Source: Peromyscus leucopus (lineage: Eukaryota; Chordata; Mammalia; Rodentia; Cricetidae). Taken from it: a DNA stretch of 64,000 nt. The DNA lies in the NCBI RefSeq assembly GCF_004664715.2, contig NC_051083.1, positions 114,958,534-115,022,533 on the forward strand. The letters are read 5' to 3'. The first letter of the stretch is position 1; each line of letters starts with the position of its first letter. Below the pieces are notes generated by a model that was not told where the DNA came from, made no database searches, and saw nothing but the letters and a program-made list of their open reading frames with translations. Positions 49,349 to 62,750 of this stretch are shown one piece after another. A program made the translations under genes and the position numbers.

Positions 49349-52300
49349 TGGGTTAGTGTTTTTTTAAGTAATTAAGAGCTATAGACAAATGTTTCCTCAG
49401 TTCATATGGTGGTCAGTGCCTCAAACTTATCCTTAGGACTTAAAGGCAACATCTTCAAAGGAGGTTCTCTTCAGATGTCTTCTCTCTTGTGGACACATCT
49501 TCTTTCTCCAGCCAACAAGCTCTTTTTATCTTCTTACAGCACCAACAGTTTCCTCTGCCCCAGGACTTGCTTACCCCATCTCTCATCTCTCAGGCAACCC
49601 CTATCTCATCATTGTTCAGGGGACTCTTTAGTCCTGGCATGAGTATGATGGGCTAATTCCCTGGCAGAAGCAGAATAGAGACTCTGATATTGGTTAAACT
49701 GTTGATTCAATAGCAAGTTGCCATCACATTTGTGGTTTAGAGCAATTATGACTTCTTTTTCTTCTAGTTCTAGAGACCAAAATTCTAAAAGCACTCTTGT
49801 AGACTCAAGTACAAGTGTCAACAAGGCCATCTTCTCAACAGAGACCAGAGCTACCCAATCAAGCTTCTAGAACTTTATTCCTGCATGTTCCCTTATGCAA
49901 GAAAATTTACTGCATTTTCAAGGATAGTAACTTCAAGTTCCTTTTTGTTTTTGTCATATTGTCTTCTCTGTAGCTACATCTTCCTCTGTTCCCTTCTTAG
50001 AAGACCCTTGTAATTATATTTATGCCTCTCTCAAGTGATGCAAAGTGAACTCCCCCTCAAAGTCATTACCATAATCAGATCTGCAATATCTCTTTTGTCA
50101 TATAAGGTAACATCTAGAAACTCAGACTTTTATCACAGCATCCAAGAATGTAATTATACACTTAAAGCTGGAACTCTGTCCCTTGCTTTTGGAGTAGATA
50201 AATTACAACCTTAGGAGGGAGAGAATGAGGACATGTTATAAGTGTGGATTGCAGTCAGAAGAGTTCTATAAATCTGAATTTTATAGAAATGAAGCTAAGT
50301 GTGGAGCATGGATGAAATCTCTTTATTCACAAGCAAAGAGAGGTGAAAAGAAAAATTAGGACTTAAAGGGAATGAAAAACATGCTTTCAATATGTTTGCC
50401 TTCTTTGTTTTTCTCTCCTAATTAGAAGTTTTTGTTTTCTTCCCCCCTTTGGCAGAGGGAAGTTGAGTTGAGTGTGACATGGTGCCTTTAGAGACGAATG
50501 AAAATGTCTAGAACTCGACTCTCCTCTATCTCATATCCAATACTCCTCACCACCACCCTTGTTGCCAGTCAGGCTCTTCTTGCTGGTTTGGAAGTGTGGC
50601 TACTCATGGTAAGGAATAGAGAATGGAGAAAAGCAGGAGGATTTTCTAGGAGAAGCCCTCACATTACTCCAGCACAGGCCAGAGGAAAGTTTTCCCAATG
50701 GAACAGTCTTAGGGATATGTGACATTTGGGATGGTGTTAAACAGAGTAACCGTGAATTACAGGGCCATCCTTGATTACTACACCCTTTTGTTCACTGACC
50801 CTTAATATTGCTGTATAATAGATGGAAATCCTCAAAGAATTTGCACACTTGCACAGTGATGCTTATCTTGAGGAACAGCTTTAATGGCAGTTGGGAGGGC
50901 TAGACTGAAAGCCTGTTGAGGGGAATATAGAACGGGAGTTTGCAGGCCTATGATTTTGAAAACTATAGAAGGACCCATTTGAATGTGAGTTTAGGGTATG
51001 TGCCTCAGGCAAAATTCCCATGGTTTTGGAGTATTAGCAACAACATCATAAGCTCAATGAGGGCTTGATTTATGAACACCAGATGCAGATTTGTGAACTG
51101 ACATTTTTTGTAGAGTTAGCAGCTGGCTCTCCATATTTTGTTTCTGTTCCAGGACATCTATTGTATTGCTCGATGATCCTCCTTATAGAAAACTCATGAC
51201 AAATTCTTCTTCAAGACTGACACCAGGAAAAAAGTTAGTTTATCTCTGTGAATGTGTTTCTCTCTTCTGCCACATAATAAGAGCAATGAAAAATAACCTC
51301 TAATATACCCACACCAGACGTTGACATAAACTTTCAGCTATGAGAGTTTGAGTTTACTAGAGGAGAGTGTAGGATAATGGTATGCTGGTGAAGCCAAGGT
51401 AACTTCCAGCTTTCTCCAAACTAGGAAAGCAGGGCATGCTACACTTCTGGAAGGAAGGACTACTGATCCACATACACAGACCTGAACAGAAGTTCAGGAA
51501 ATCCCTGTGAAAAGATAATGGCACTGAAAAGTTAGAAGCTGAATTGGGCTGAGATGTTTTCTAGCAGAAATGTTGGAGCTAAGCCAGGCTATAAGGGCTA
51601 GGAAAAGCCAGAACCATGTAGGAAACAAATCTCAGCAACGTTACTGATTCAGAGGATTAAGAAGCTTTTGGACCTGTAGAAACTCAAGCAGAAAGTAAAG
51701 GTATAATTATGCATGGGCTGTCTATAAAGACTACTACTGATCTGATGGCTCCACAGAAGTACACTGAACCTTCAGTTACAGGGTCCAGGGAATATTTGAC
51801 TTTATAAATTCTTTTAACTCTCTAGAACAGTTCAATTATGCCTTCCTCTGACCATTTTTAATTGATTATAAGGTAAATGGGTCACATCTCTCAGAAATCA
51901 GTATGAAGACCAGCATGAATGGATGAATGGTATTATAACAAGACAAGTGTAAACATTATCTTTTGATTTTCACCTTGGTTGCTAGGAAACTCCACTCAGA
52001 ATTGTACTCTTGATTGTTCTAGCATCCTAGAATTATGATGGGGCAAGGGAGGGTTCAGTATATTTGATTTGCCTCTATCTTCCTTTTGCACTGCTTTTAT
52101 TCTTTGGTAACAGATTTCAGTCAAATTGTACCAAGGATTAACCCATTGGAAAGCCCCTCAATTCTTTTTAAAAATAGGGAATAAATTAGCATTTAGATGC
52201 ATGAATATTTTCTCTGTAGGCTTATCAAATTACACAAGTGTCTTTCCTTAAATTTAATAGTGTGGAGCAATTGACCTTACCTCAAGCTGTACTCAACTTT

Positions 52301-55300
52301 GTCATTCACATCTGTAGCTATTGGCCATGAGGAGTCTCAAAGAGTGTATATGCTGCTGAAAGTCAATGGAATCTTTGCTGCAAAGGAAAGAAAATACCAC
52401 ATTTTTGTTAGATGCTTTTGTTACCCATGGCATCGCAATAACACTTTCCTCAGGTTTCTTGCCTTGGGAACATCTAATGGCAAGATGCTTTTGATACTTC
52501 AGTAACTAAAGCTCCTTTAATGGAATTCGTGATGGACCTGCCTTGTTTTGTTCTATAGTGAAAAATGTTATAAGGAAGTTGCAGTATATATTTTGTTGGT
52601 AACGATGCCTTAAGCTATTAAGGCCATTTGTTATTTTCTGAAAGCAAGAGAGATAATGCTCACTAAGAAAATTCACTGCACTGCAGTAGCTCTAAGTATC
52701 TTTCCTACAAACTTCTCTGTAGCTCTCACGGGTCTGTCTCCCTCTTCATCTTTCTCATGTCCTTAGCAAATGCTCCCTAGGGGGACAGGGTGTCACTGCT
52801 CTTTCAGTACTGAGGAATGGAATTCTGAATCATAAACATGTCACAAATTAGGGCTAAGTTAATGCAGCCCCCTCTACAATCCTCTCTTATGACCCTCTTG
52901 TCTATTTGGCTCTCCCTGTCTCCTGAGTCCAGCCTCCTCCACCAATGATTCTGGCAGCCCTCTGAAGACCTTGTCCTTGACTCTGCTCCTATTCTTTGTC
53001 TATGATTCAGGCATTGAAGTTCCCTTAACCCAATTTCTCTCTGAATTGAAAATGCAAATGCGCTGCTCTATTGTCTGTATTAAGTGTTTACAAGAGGTTT
53101 GTGCCAGGGCACAAAGCTCTGTATGGAGAAGCACAAGCAAGTGGGGGTGGGGAAGCATGATGGTCTTAGAATCAATCATCTGCAGTCAGCAGTAAGAGCA
53201 CTTTGCTCTATGCAGGCATATGTCTGGCAAGAGAAAAACTGAAGGGGTAGGTAGGGACAGAGCAGTGAGAAGTACTGTGTATATTCATTTCATCATGAAG
53301 CCCAGGTAAGCTGGACTGGAGAGCTGGGAGACATCACAGAAGATGGAGGGGTGATTTCTAACTCAGTCCAAATCTCTCGATACAACAACGCTACTGCCAT
53401 GGCAGCTGAAGATCTCAGTAATGGAAGAAAAGTGTAAAAGAAAGAATGGCTTTCCCATCTTCTTTTCCTATCAAATCCAGGACATCAGGAGCATGCACTT
53501 TTCTTATATCTAATATGCTGTGATGTGATACAAAGGGGCCCTAACCTAGTTCTACGCTACATGGCTGGGACTTCATGAACTTCTTGTGCTAATAGTTTGC
53601 CTGTACTATTAATTGAGGATGTTTGATTTTCTAGTTTCTGTTTTCAAAAAAAAAACACTTGTAGTTCAACAATAACACAGAAGCTTCAGCTTTGACATCT
53701 AATGGACCAAATCCACTTGAGAGTGCTAACATTTTATAACCACCATCTGACTGGTCTCAAGTGTGTGAAAACAGATTTCACAGGGACAGTTATTCATAGG
53801 GGCATTCAGGGGTGGTGGTGGTGGTGGTATACAACCCATAGATCAATTTTTGACTTCTTTTGACCAAACACCAAAGCTACTTCTATCTGAAATTCTCAGA
53901 AACACTATAGAAAATTAGTGTAACTGATTGATGTGACCTAATAGAAATGGGAGTTGACGCTTTATCCTTCCAGAACAGGTGATTAGAGGCAAATGAGGGG
54001 CAGGTTTCCATGGCAACCATGTGATTATCAAAGACCCGAAGGAGGTCTCTGAAGGGAAAGCTTTGATAAAGAGTGTGAACCCCCAAAAGGGAGATATCAC
54101 ATTAGGTCTTTGCATTTTAAGGACATGATGGAGTGTGAAATGGATATAGGCCGGGCAGATATACATCTCGAGCTGTTCTGTGATCTGAGACAACAGAGTA
54201 ATCATTTGAGACCATAAAGCTCATTTCTTCATTACTTTACTCCCTTCTTTATCCAACTTTCTTTGACACTGAAAGACAGCAGGAGGGTGTTTGGAAACTC
54301 TTGCAGTTATGTTTAGGACCATGGTTGGTGGATGGTGATCAGTCCAATATGCCTCCTACACCTTTCCTTTCTCCTCATCAAGATGTCTTATATTCTTATA
54401 ATTCTTGAAACTAATCACGGAAGCCCACTGTAGTCCTGAGAGAAGCATTGTGAAGGAGGGCTTTTGCTGAGAGAGGTAAAACAGGATATAAACTTCATTT
54501 GTGAGAGCAGTATGGGTGAAAACTTTCTGTTTTCTCCCTCTTAGGAGTACACAGTCTTGTTTGATGACAGCCCCGAGGGCTAAGAGTGCAACTTGAAACC
54601 AATCATCACTTTCTTCTTTCTTTGAGGACTTTTCTGACTTCCTGTGACCACTTGCCAAGCTTGCTCTTTCTCCTCCCCTTCTCTCCATTCATGAACACTA
54701 TGAAGTCTCTGGTTATTTACTTTCCCCAGATATTTTCATGAATCTTATCTCCCCAATTCTTCTTCCAACTCACACTCCCAAAGACTTTGCTGACATCTGA
54801 CATGTCACATTTGATGAAATGTCTATCTAACACTGGATTCTCAGAGACCTGGAGTAGTTTCTAATTTGGGTCAACTGTACCAACTAAGGACAAGAATGGG
54901 GGGGTGTAACTGTAGAATTTTCTTAATTTTTGTTATCTGCTCTTCCTTAAAACTGACTCATTGATTCTGTAAACTAGCCCAGTAGAGTAGAGTTTTAATC
55001 ATTTCATCTTGCTGCTGATGGAACTCACAAGATTCATGGATGTGCAGTATGAAATTATAGTTCTGTTTGTGTGAGAAGCATGATTTGAATCTCAGTCTGC
55101 TGACTTCAAATTCATTTTGGTTTTTGCTCTATTCTAATAGACATATGTATGGCCTTAGCCATATCTTTCTGGGAAAATATGTTATTTTGGCCTCTGGTAG
55201 ATGCAGGAGAGTAGGAGAAGCTTCTTTGAAGATTCAATCTCATTCCTATAATCCCATAGGGTTTACCGTAGAGCTTTTATTCTGTTTTCACTGAATGTAA

Positions 55301-57744
55301 AGATAGGTAATTCATTCTGTTTCCTATTGCAGAATATCCCATTCTTATTCTAGGCTTTGGAGAACCTGAACCACATGTCTCTCCTCTCTGACTGGCTTCA
55401 TGATTACACATTCATTCATTCATTTGCTCATTCAATGATTTGCTCAAATTGAGTGTCTCTTAGGTACTAGGAACTAAGCAAAGTTGAAGATCTATTGAAG
55501 ATGAAGTCATAGTCCCTACATTGCTGTGGCTTATAGTCTACTGAAGGATTCAGAGACTGCAATAGATAATGGAAACACAAGACTGAGAGAACTGATTTGG
55601 AGCATGGAAATTTTGATCAGAGTCCGGAGTGAGGAAAGTTGTAAGGGGTTTATCTTTGTAAGAATCCATGTTTCCACATTTACTGTCTTCCAGTACTAAC
55701 CCCCTCTCAATGTACCATTTTTTGTTCTCCAGAGTAGCAAGTACTAGGTCACAATTTTATTTTAAAAATACACTTGTTTTGGATGGAAGACGGGAAGGTA
55801 TGTTCGTCATATGAATCATCATTTTTAGTCTTTCAGGAAAAAATATAATGCTCAAATGCCCTTTCCCATTGAAATTCTGGGAAGTATTCTAGGAAATTAG
55901 TTCACAACTGACTAATGTGATCCCCTCTAACAAAAACAGTCTCATATAAACATATCCAATGAGAATAGAGGCCTTAGATTGCCTAGGTACATAAAAGTTA
56001 ATGGATGAATTTTTTATTAACCTCTTTTGTAAATAAAGGCCCCTACCTCAGAAAATGATCAGTAAGTGCTGTCCTCTACATAGCTCTCTTCCTGTGTCCC
56101 TCTTCCGAGTGTGGGCATTTATGTGCACTGCAATGACCTTTCCTTTCCTGTAATCTCCTTCCCTGAAAGCTGGTTTTCTCTGGTTGTTTTTCTTAGAACA
56201 GGTTTGATAGAGAAATTCACATTGTGGCATGAATGGATAAAAACAACTTAATGCTGAACCTACCCTTTGTAAGATATGCATTTTAATAAAAAGCAGCCAC
56301 TCAATTTGGAGACCTAAGTCCCCTTTCAACTTCCTATGCCTATAATCAATTTATTTTTCAAAAACTGAAACACAGGGCCTCCACTTCTAGGTCTTGTAGA
56401 CTTACAATTTAGATGGGAAAAAAATAAGCTACAAGAAATTTGGCTTCTGGTCATTATTTGAGACTAGAGGGGTATTTTTGTCCTCTGTGACAAGTTCCAG
56501 CTCTGCCACAGGTGTGTGATTTTGTCCAACTCTAGAAGTGTATTTGTTTCTAATCACGTCTTATTCCTTTGAAATCAGTTATTAAACAGATTTAACCCAT
56601 GCAGAATGAGGTTGAGAATTAAAGGTGTGCCACCATTATCTTGGTGATATGAAGATAGGGAAGATATTATGATGCTCTGCATAATGGCCTGATTCTGATT
56701 GATTGTAACACAGAAGTCACTCAGCTTCCCCTTATAGGTTATCAGACAAGCTACACATCTGTGTAGTGACCATGTAGGCTGTTGTATATGATTGAGGATA
56801 AAGCTGATTTAGGAAGGAGTTTGCCAAAAGATAGATGATGATAATAAAGGCTTAGCATGCTGCAGACACTGTGGTGAAAGACCTCTGGATGAAGGAGGTG
56901 CATTAATTGTCATTTCAAAGATGAACAAGTTGAAATTCCTTAACTAAATTGAACAAAATCATGTAAAAAATCTAAGAGGAATTCAACTTAATCATAACCT
57001 TGTTCTAAAAGCTGTGTTTTTCCTTAACCACTGCACAGTCCTTCTTTTGAATGGAAATAGGTGGATGGATGATGTACCACACTCTAAGCCATGGAGAAAC
57101 ACAAGTTTTACCAATGTTATATCCTATTTAGTGGTGAGATTGGACAAGACGTTCTCCAAGGGTATTGCTATCCCAATCTCACTAGAAGCAAGAATTACTG
57201 AGGAGTGGTAGGAGAAAAAAGTTAATGAAATGGTTGTTTGATGTCGTGTTGTAGAAGTTCAAGTGTTGATCCAAGGAAGAATCTAGAATTTCAGTGATTA
57301 AAGACAAATTTTCAGTAACTAAGGAAGTTTTCAGAAAGTATAATTGAAAATATTTTCAGAATTTATACAGAGGGCTTTGGAGATAAACAAACAGTAAAGC
57401 TTAACAGAAACACATTTAATAAAAGTAATCATTCAGTACTATGAGACATTAGATGAGGTTTATTGTGAATTGTTTTCCCCATGACTGTCACAGAGAAAAC
57501 ACCCAGTATCGTGATTACCAAGGTAATTTCTATTAAGGGTAATAGGTGTTTGGAGAAAATGATGTTTTGTTGTGCTCCATTCTACAAGGGCCAGAAGGTT
57601 CTGTTTTGGCGTATATAGCATTTACAAAGGAGGTACTGATCTAATAATCCCCAAATAACAATCCTGGTAACATCACAAAATGATTCCTATTGTTGGATAG
57701 AACAAGTGAGATTTCAGGTATAATGGAGATAAATTCCTATGTGG
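49349..57744. other. Long stretch with no supported gene
   Basis: About 8.4 kb. All ORFs are 60-110 codons, mostly overlapping and without domains; the longest is 110 codons at 54356-54688 minus. A GGT run lies at 53811-53828. Weak old-repeat traces: L2-like 55400-55560, MIR-like 56490-56660 and 56850-57000. I see no splice-bounded coding block, RNA gene or OR motif on either strand. Confidence 0.45.
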
Positions 57745-57885
57745 CAGTCCCTTGCCTGAGAGACCAGAAGCCTGGACTCCAATTCTAGTTCTGTCACTAA
57801 TTAACTGTGTTACCTTGAAACACAGTTTCTCGTGAGCCCAGATTTCCAATTTCTAAAATGTGGGTGCCACAGTAGAGTCCTTATC
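57745..57885 (-). mobile_element. MIR SINE, antisense
   Basis: GACTCCAATTCTAGTTCTGT, then CACTAATTAACTGTGTTACC and CCAATTTCTAAAATGTGGGT are the antisense MIR core. Confidence 0.7.
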
Positions 57886-58136
57886 TGCCCTTCTAGTTTC
57901 TTTTTCATTTTTTTGTTCTTTTCTTTATTGTATTTTTCGAGTTTCCACAAATAAGACATGAATCTTTTCTCATTGTGATAATGTTTAAAAAATACCAAAA
58001 TCACCATTTAGCTCCCAAATTCACATCAACTTCAAGGTAGAAAATATGTATGCTGTATATGATTCTAGATGATCACTATATGTCTAGAAATGTAAATATA
58101 TATGGTTTTGTGTTTGTTTTATATACTTATTTTAAA

Positions 58137-58201
58137 ATAAACAGTATTAAACTATTTTTTGTAAGTTTATTTTTAATTTTTATGGCACTTATTTTTTTGC
58201 G

Positions 58202-58254
<53 letters not shown>

Positions 58255-58352
58255 TGTAAGTCAGATTCTCTCCTTCTACTATGTTAGTTCCAAGGTCAAA
58301 CACAGGTAATTAGGCTTGGTGACAAGCACCAGTAACTGCTGAGCCATCTTGA
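58137..58352 (-). mobile_element. B3/B4-type SINE, antisense, containing a microsatellite
   Basis: The right end TAACTGCTGAGCCATCTTGA is the antisense tRNA-like head. CTCTCCTTCTACTATGTTAG fits the B3 body. A (CT)n(GT)n tract occupies 58204-58257. Confidence 0.6.
58204..58257. repeat. (CT)n-(GT)n microsatellite
   Basis: About 17 CT units followed by about 9 GT units. Confidence 0.95.
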
Positions 58353-58604
58353 GTTGATTTGCAATTCAATACCATGTCAGGCATATTTTTCATGTCAGTT
58401 ACATATAATCTGTCTCATTCTTTTAAACTGTACATACCATCAATTGAGTTGGACATTCTACAGTTTAATATTTCAGTTTTAGACTGTAAAACTCCTCTCT
58501 AAACTCCTAGTGCCAATTGCACATCCATTAATGGTTTTACAACTTTATCAACATTTGAGAAGGTAAAGGGCAAAACAGTTTTCTCTAGTAACGTTTAAGG
58601 CTAA

Positions 58605-58760
58605 ACATTTATAGTAATATAAATATTTATATTTTAACATTATATTTATATTTTGATATTACTATATAAATATTTTATAATTTATAAATATAATATAATT
58701 TATAAGCTATATATTATATTTCAATTACTATATAATTATACTTTCATATTAATATAATAT
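58605..58760. repeat. AT-rich palindromic tract
   Basis: Almost pure A/T. ATAGTAATAT (58611-58620) pairs with ATATTACTAT (58656-58665), and further ATATAA/TTATAT pairs extend the self-complementarity. Confidence 0.8.
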
Positions 58761-58940
58761 GTACTCGTGTGTCTGTGCACATGAGTGCAGGCGTGAGCTG
58801 AGGCTAGGAGTGTTGGATGTCCTGCAGCTGAGTTTATAGGTGTCTACAAGCCACATTACACGGGCACTGGGAACTGAATTCTGGACCTCTACAAACACAG
58901 TGTGTGCTCTTAAATGCTGAGTTTTCTCTGCAGTCCTTGG
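58761..58940 (-). mobile_element. B2/B3-family SINE, antisense
   Basis: GGGCACTGGGAACTGAATTC, then GACCTCTACAAACACAGTGT and CTCTTAAATGCTGAGTTTTC are the antisense B3 body and head. Confidence 0.7.
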
Positions 58941-59079
58941 TTTTGTGTTATTATCAAAGAATTTTATTTATTAAGAATTTGTTTTTATTTATATCATGAG
59001 GTATGATTTTTACCTTTGTTTCTGCCTATCTCTGTCTTTATGTCTCTTTGTGTAATACATATATACACATGTTTTTCTA

Positions 59080-60011
59080 ATTTTCAAATGTCCTAAAGTA
59101 TGTATTGAAAAGTTAATACTCTCACCACTTATTTCAGATGCATCTTTTTCATATACTAAGCTTCCACTTATTTACATAGCTCTGGTTTAGGGCCTTTTTT
59201 TCTGTTTCATTGATTTCTTTGGCTACTCTTATATTGGTACAAAATTATTGGAATAACTATAGCATTCTGATGTATTTTGATATCTGATAGAATAAATTTG
59301 TTTTTTTCTTTTGCCTTGCTTATTTCTGTAGTTTCTATTCTTGCTCAATTTTAGAATCCAATTCAAATTCAACAATCATTACTACCTGTAATTTGATCAT
59401 AAGTATATTTAATTTAGAGAGTAATTTGATCATTAATGACATTTTTAAAACAGTGATGAATTCCATGTATAGGTATTATGTACCTTGCTTAGGATGTATT
59501 AGATAGATATTTGAGTATGGCCTATAAGGGTTATTTGAGGTTTAGATGCTTTATGATATTTCTTCTTAAGTATTTTTTTTAATATGAATGAGATCCTTTT
59601 CCTGTAACATTTTAAAATTGGTTACTTATTTCATCCATGAAGCAAAACATTTATACATTGTTTGGCCCCATGGATTAAAAATAAACAAAACTTTTTAATT
59701 GGATCTAGTAGATTTCCATTGGTTTATTCTGAATTTTCAAGGTAAATAATTTTATCTAGTACATCATAATATATATATATGTCTTCCTTATTTATCTTTG
59801 CTTATTGAATTGGTTTGGGCTTCCATTACAATGTCAAATACAATATAATATATAAAATATATTTGATATATTTTTAATTTCTAACTTCTATAGATATTCT
59901 CTTGTTTCACCATTAAATGTACTGTTTGCTTTATGTTTATGATACATACATATATATGTCATAGATTAAGGATATTTGAGTCCTTTGGTCTTTACTTAAA
60001 ATATTTATTAC
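59080..60011 (-). mobile_element. Old L1, antisense, ORF2-derived
   Basis: TTCTGTTTCATTGATTTCTT, then GGCTACTCTTATATTGGTAC and AGTTTCTATTCTTGCTCAAT match the antisense of an L1 ORF2 region; the reading frame is gone. The LTR element at 60012 is inserted at its right side. Confidence 0.55.
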
Positions 60012-60352
60012 TGTAGCTAGAGTTTTTCTCTCCAGGTCCCACCAAGCCCTGGCAGTCCCCTAGCCCACTTATAAAATAAACATACAGACATTTATTTTAT
60101 TTAAACTGCTTGGCCATTAGCTCAGGCCTACCATTGTCTAGCTCTTACTCTTATACTCAGCCCATTTCTGTTAATCTATATGTTGCCATGTATTCTGTGG
60201 CTTTACCGCCATGTGTTCCATGGCTTTACCTGTTGCCTTTACATAATGCTCCCTGGACAGCAGGCTGGCGTCTCCCCCTCTCAGCCTTCCTGTTCTCTCA
60301 ATTCTCCTCTCTGCTAGTCCTGCCTGTACTTCCTGGCTGGCTACTGGCCAAT
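60012..60352 (-). mobile_element. LTR arm (minus), most of one LTR
   Basis: Read on the minus strand it matches the solo LTRs at 16449 and 23150 from GGCCAGTAGCC to the CTAGCTACA end. Relative to the plus arm it carries a 25-base repeat of a GGTAAAGCCA segment. The last 40 or so bases at the LTR start are missing here and found instead at 62717-62750. Confidence 0.85.
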
Positions 60353-60376
60353 TACTGTTTTTAAAACAGCTTCCTA

Positions 60377-62439
60377 GTTGTCTCTCTCAAGTTGGTGGTT
60401 CCTGGCATGCACGTTTGACCAGCAGTGTGGCAGGAATGAAGCATCTACAAGTGGCACACTACACTGCGTGGTAGATTTAGTCTTTGCTAGTACAAATAAA
60501 AGAGGTTTCTGGGCTACACGCTGATTTGATAGAAACATAGAACCACTATTTATAAGAGTTAATGGCTCCCAGAGCTGGCTATGGCCCAGAGCTGGTGGTA
60601 AACATACCACCGCCATGTTGGGAAGCTGAGGTGGGCAGAGCCACCAGCCAAAGCTGCTATTTTAGCCCTAGTAATGCTGCAGTTTAAAACAATAGATTCA
60701 CAGTAAGACAGATTCAGATGGAACAAGACTTTAAATGGTTTACAATGTGTGTAAAAATGTACGTAGGCTTGGAAGAGAAAAAAAAAGAAATATATACAGT
60801 TATAAAGAAATAGTTTTTAAAAATAAAGTCTTTAAACAGACAGTAAAGGTAGTATAAAATGAGCCACATAAAGATGGATATTACACAGAGAATCTGGATT
60901 GTGTTGTCTTTGGGATTTTCAACTGCAGAAAAACATTTGATCGTAAAAGCTTTTGAGTTAAATATGTATATTTTAAAGTTACCTTGACTTCAAAATTTGG
61001 ATGTAAGGATATGTTGCTTTGGAAAGGAGGCTCTGCTTTTGTTTCCACAGAAAGCCAGAGACAATGAATTTGTTCCAGATTAAGATACAACAGGTTTGAC
61101 CCATGACCCAGATGATCCAACATCCAGAACGGTTTCAAGGCAACTGGTTCAGACAATACACCCTCATGGACTACTCCATAATCCTAAAATTTTCTTTGTG
61201 TTCCCATAAGATACAGCGCCCCCCTCCAGCAGGAAGTAGTAAGAGAAGCCACGCCCAAATTCCCAAATATACCAAGCAGGCTTTGGAGATGGAATTGGCT
61301 CACTCGTTCTCTAAAACCAAACATATTGCTAAAAAATTTCTTTGTCCCATATCAGAAGATCCCTCTGGTGTGGCACGGAGAAAAACCAATATTTTTATTT
61401 AAATCAGGTTGATTATAAAAGCAATCTTTTTCTAAAGAAAAAAAAGTGGATATGATATAGATATAATAGGATGAAAGGGTAGATTATTGAATCTACTTTT
61501 AAAGAGCAACTTGTTTAAAATGTTTTATATTGCTATGGATTTTAGTTTATTGATACAAATTTAAAAAATTTTGTTATACTGTATACATATTTCTATTCTT
61601 GTTTGAGGTATTATGTTTATGTAATTCATTTAAATTGTAATTGATAATTAAGAAATACAGATTAATAATTAGTCTTCTATGATAGTCAAACTTATAGTCA
61701 TGTTGTTTTCTAGGTACACATAGATATAATTCAGTTAGGTAGGTAATCTTCAAACACTTCAAAGATCTACAGAATATGATATTTAAAATGTTTTAAAAAT
61801 TTAAACTTTCTGGACAATGAGACATGTCTGCTCCTGGCAGCACCAATTTACTTCAGAGGGGAGGATGGGCATCAAAAACACTCCATATGGAGTTTATCTT
61901 CACCTTGACAAAAATAGCCATTTAGGCAAGAAACTGTTCTTGCCTGGACTGCTTGATCAATTGGACATGAAGGACCCATAGGAAGGTGACCACTGAAATT
62001 TGCTTGGCAAAATGGTCCTTCAGGTTTCTGTTTCACAGAGGAAACTGCCAGACATTCTACAAGACACAGAGAAAAATGACTGAGAGACTCTAGGCCTGTG
62101 GGCTAAAGACAGATGCCCCAAATTTACAAAGGAACATTAGGTGACTGACCAGGCTGCCAGCTGTCTCTGTCTACCCTACAAGTCTCCCAAAAGTTGCTTG
62201 AACCTTCTCCTGTTTTGCACTCAGGTAATAGTATATCCTTCTGGGGTCTTTGATATAATTAAAGACTAGATAGTTATAATTTCCTCACTTAAGATAAAAG
62301 ATAAGTTAGATATAAAACCATAGACTCACAAATATAAGATAGATGGGATGTCTTCTTTAATATTGTAACTGTAATTCTTGCTTGACAATTGTTTTTTTAT
62401 AAGTAATTTTACTATGTTAAAGTTAAAAACCTTACTTTT
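60377..62439 (+). mobile_element. Internal non-coding retroelement sequence
   Basis: AT-rich, about 2 kb, bounded by the minus arm and the polypurine tract. A GC-richer block (61100-61290) contains AACCCTCATGG-like and CAGCGCCCCCCTCCAGCAGG stretches recalled from mys-like elements. The 99-codon plus ORF and 91-codon minus ORF here have no retroviral domain. Confidence 0.6.
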
Positions 62440-62461
62440 AAAAAAAGGAAAAAAGGGGAAG
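62440..62461 (+). promoter_or_regulatory. Polypurine tract before LTR
   Basis: Uninterrupted purines AAAAAAAGGAAAAAAGGGGA and AG immediately precede TG of the plus-strand LTR. In retroelements this primes plus-strand DNA synthesis. It fixes the internal region as plus-oriented. Confidence 0.85.
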
Positions 62462-62711
62462 TGCTGTGGATGATTGATTGATAAATAAAACTCTGATTGG
62501 CCAGTAGCCAGGCAGGAAGTATAGGCAGGACTAGCAGAGAGGAGAACTGAGAGAACAGGAAGGCAGAGAGGGTGAGACGCCAGCCTGCTGTCCACGGAGC
62601 ATCATGTAAAGGCAACAGGTAAAGCCACGGAACATGTGTCGACATATAGATTAACAGAAATGGGCTGAGTATAAGAGTAAGAGCTAGACAATGGTAGGCC
62701 TGAGCTAATGG
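62462..62711 (+). mobile_element. LTR arm (plus), 3'-truncated
   Basis: Starts TGCTGTGGATGATTGATTG and follows the LTR through ACAGAAATGGGCTGAGTATA to CCTGAGCTAATGGCCAA, where it stops about 100 bases short of the LTR end. It is very similar to the reverse complement of 60012-60352 across about 230 bases. Confidence 0.88.
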
Positions 62712-62750
62712 CCAATCAGTGTTTTATTTATCAACCAATCATCCACAACA
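62709..62750 (-). repeat. Inverted LTR-start segment at the right end
   Basis: TGGCCAATCAGTGTTTTATT to CATCCACAACA is the reverse complement of an LTR start, the mirror of 62462-62503 with a few differences. TGGCCAAT recurs at 60345-60352. Confidence 0.85.

Larger units (their letters stand above)
60012..62750 (-). mobile_element. Rearranged mys-like LTR element with inverted arms
   Basis: A 2739-bp unit with TG...CA ends. Flanks TATTAC (60006-60011) and CATTAC (62751-62756) are a 6-bp duplication with one mismatch. Both outer ends belong to one minus-strand LTR: the left part 60012-60352 and the last 34 bases 62717-62750. Between them lies plus-strand internal ERV sequence ending in a polypurine tract, followed by a truncated plus-strand LTR. 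I see no gag, protease, reverse transcriptase or envelope reading frame; all ORFs are short, so it is non-coding and inactive. Confidence 0.8.

Noticed and set aside
60110..62645. Similar antisense ORFs in both LTR arms (VPWLYLLPLH... type)
   Set aside because: The resemblance reflects the shared LTR sequence in inverted copies, not selection on a protein.
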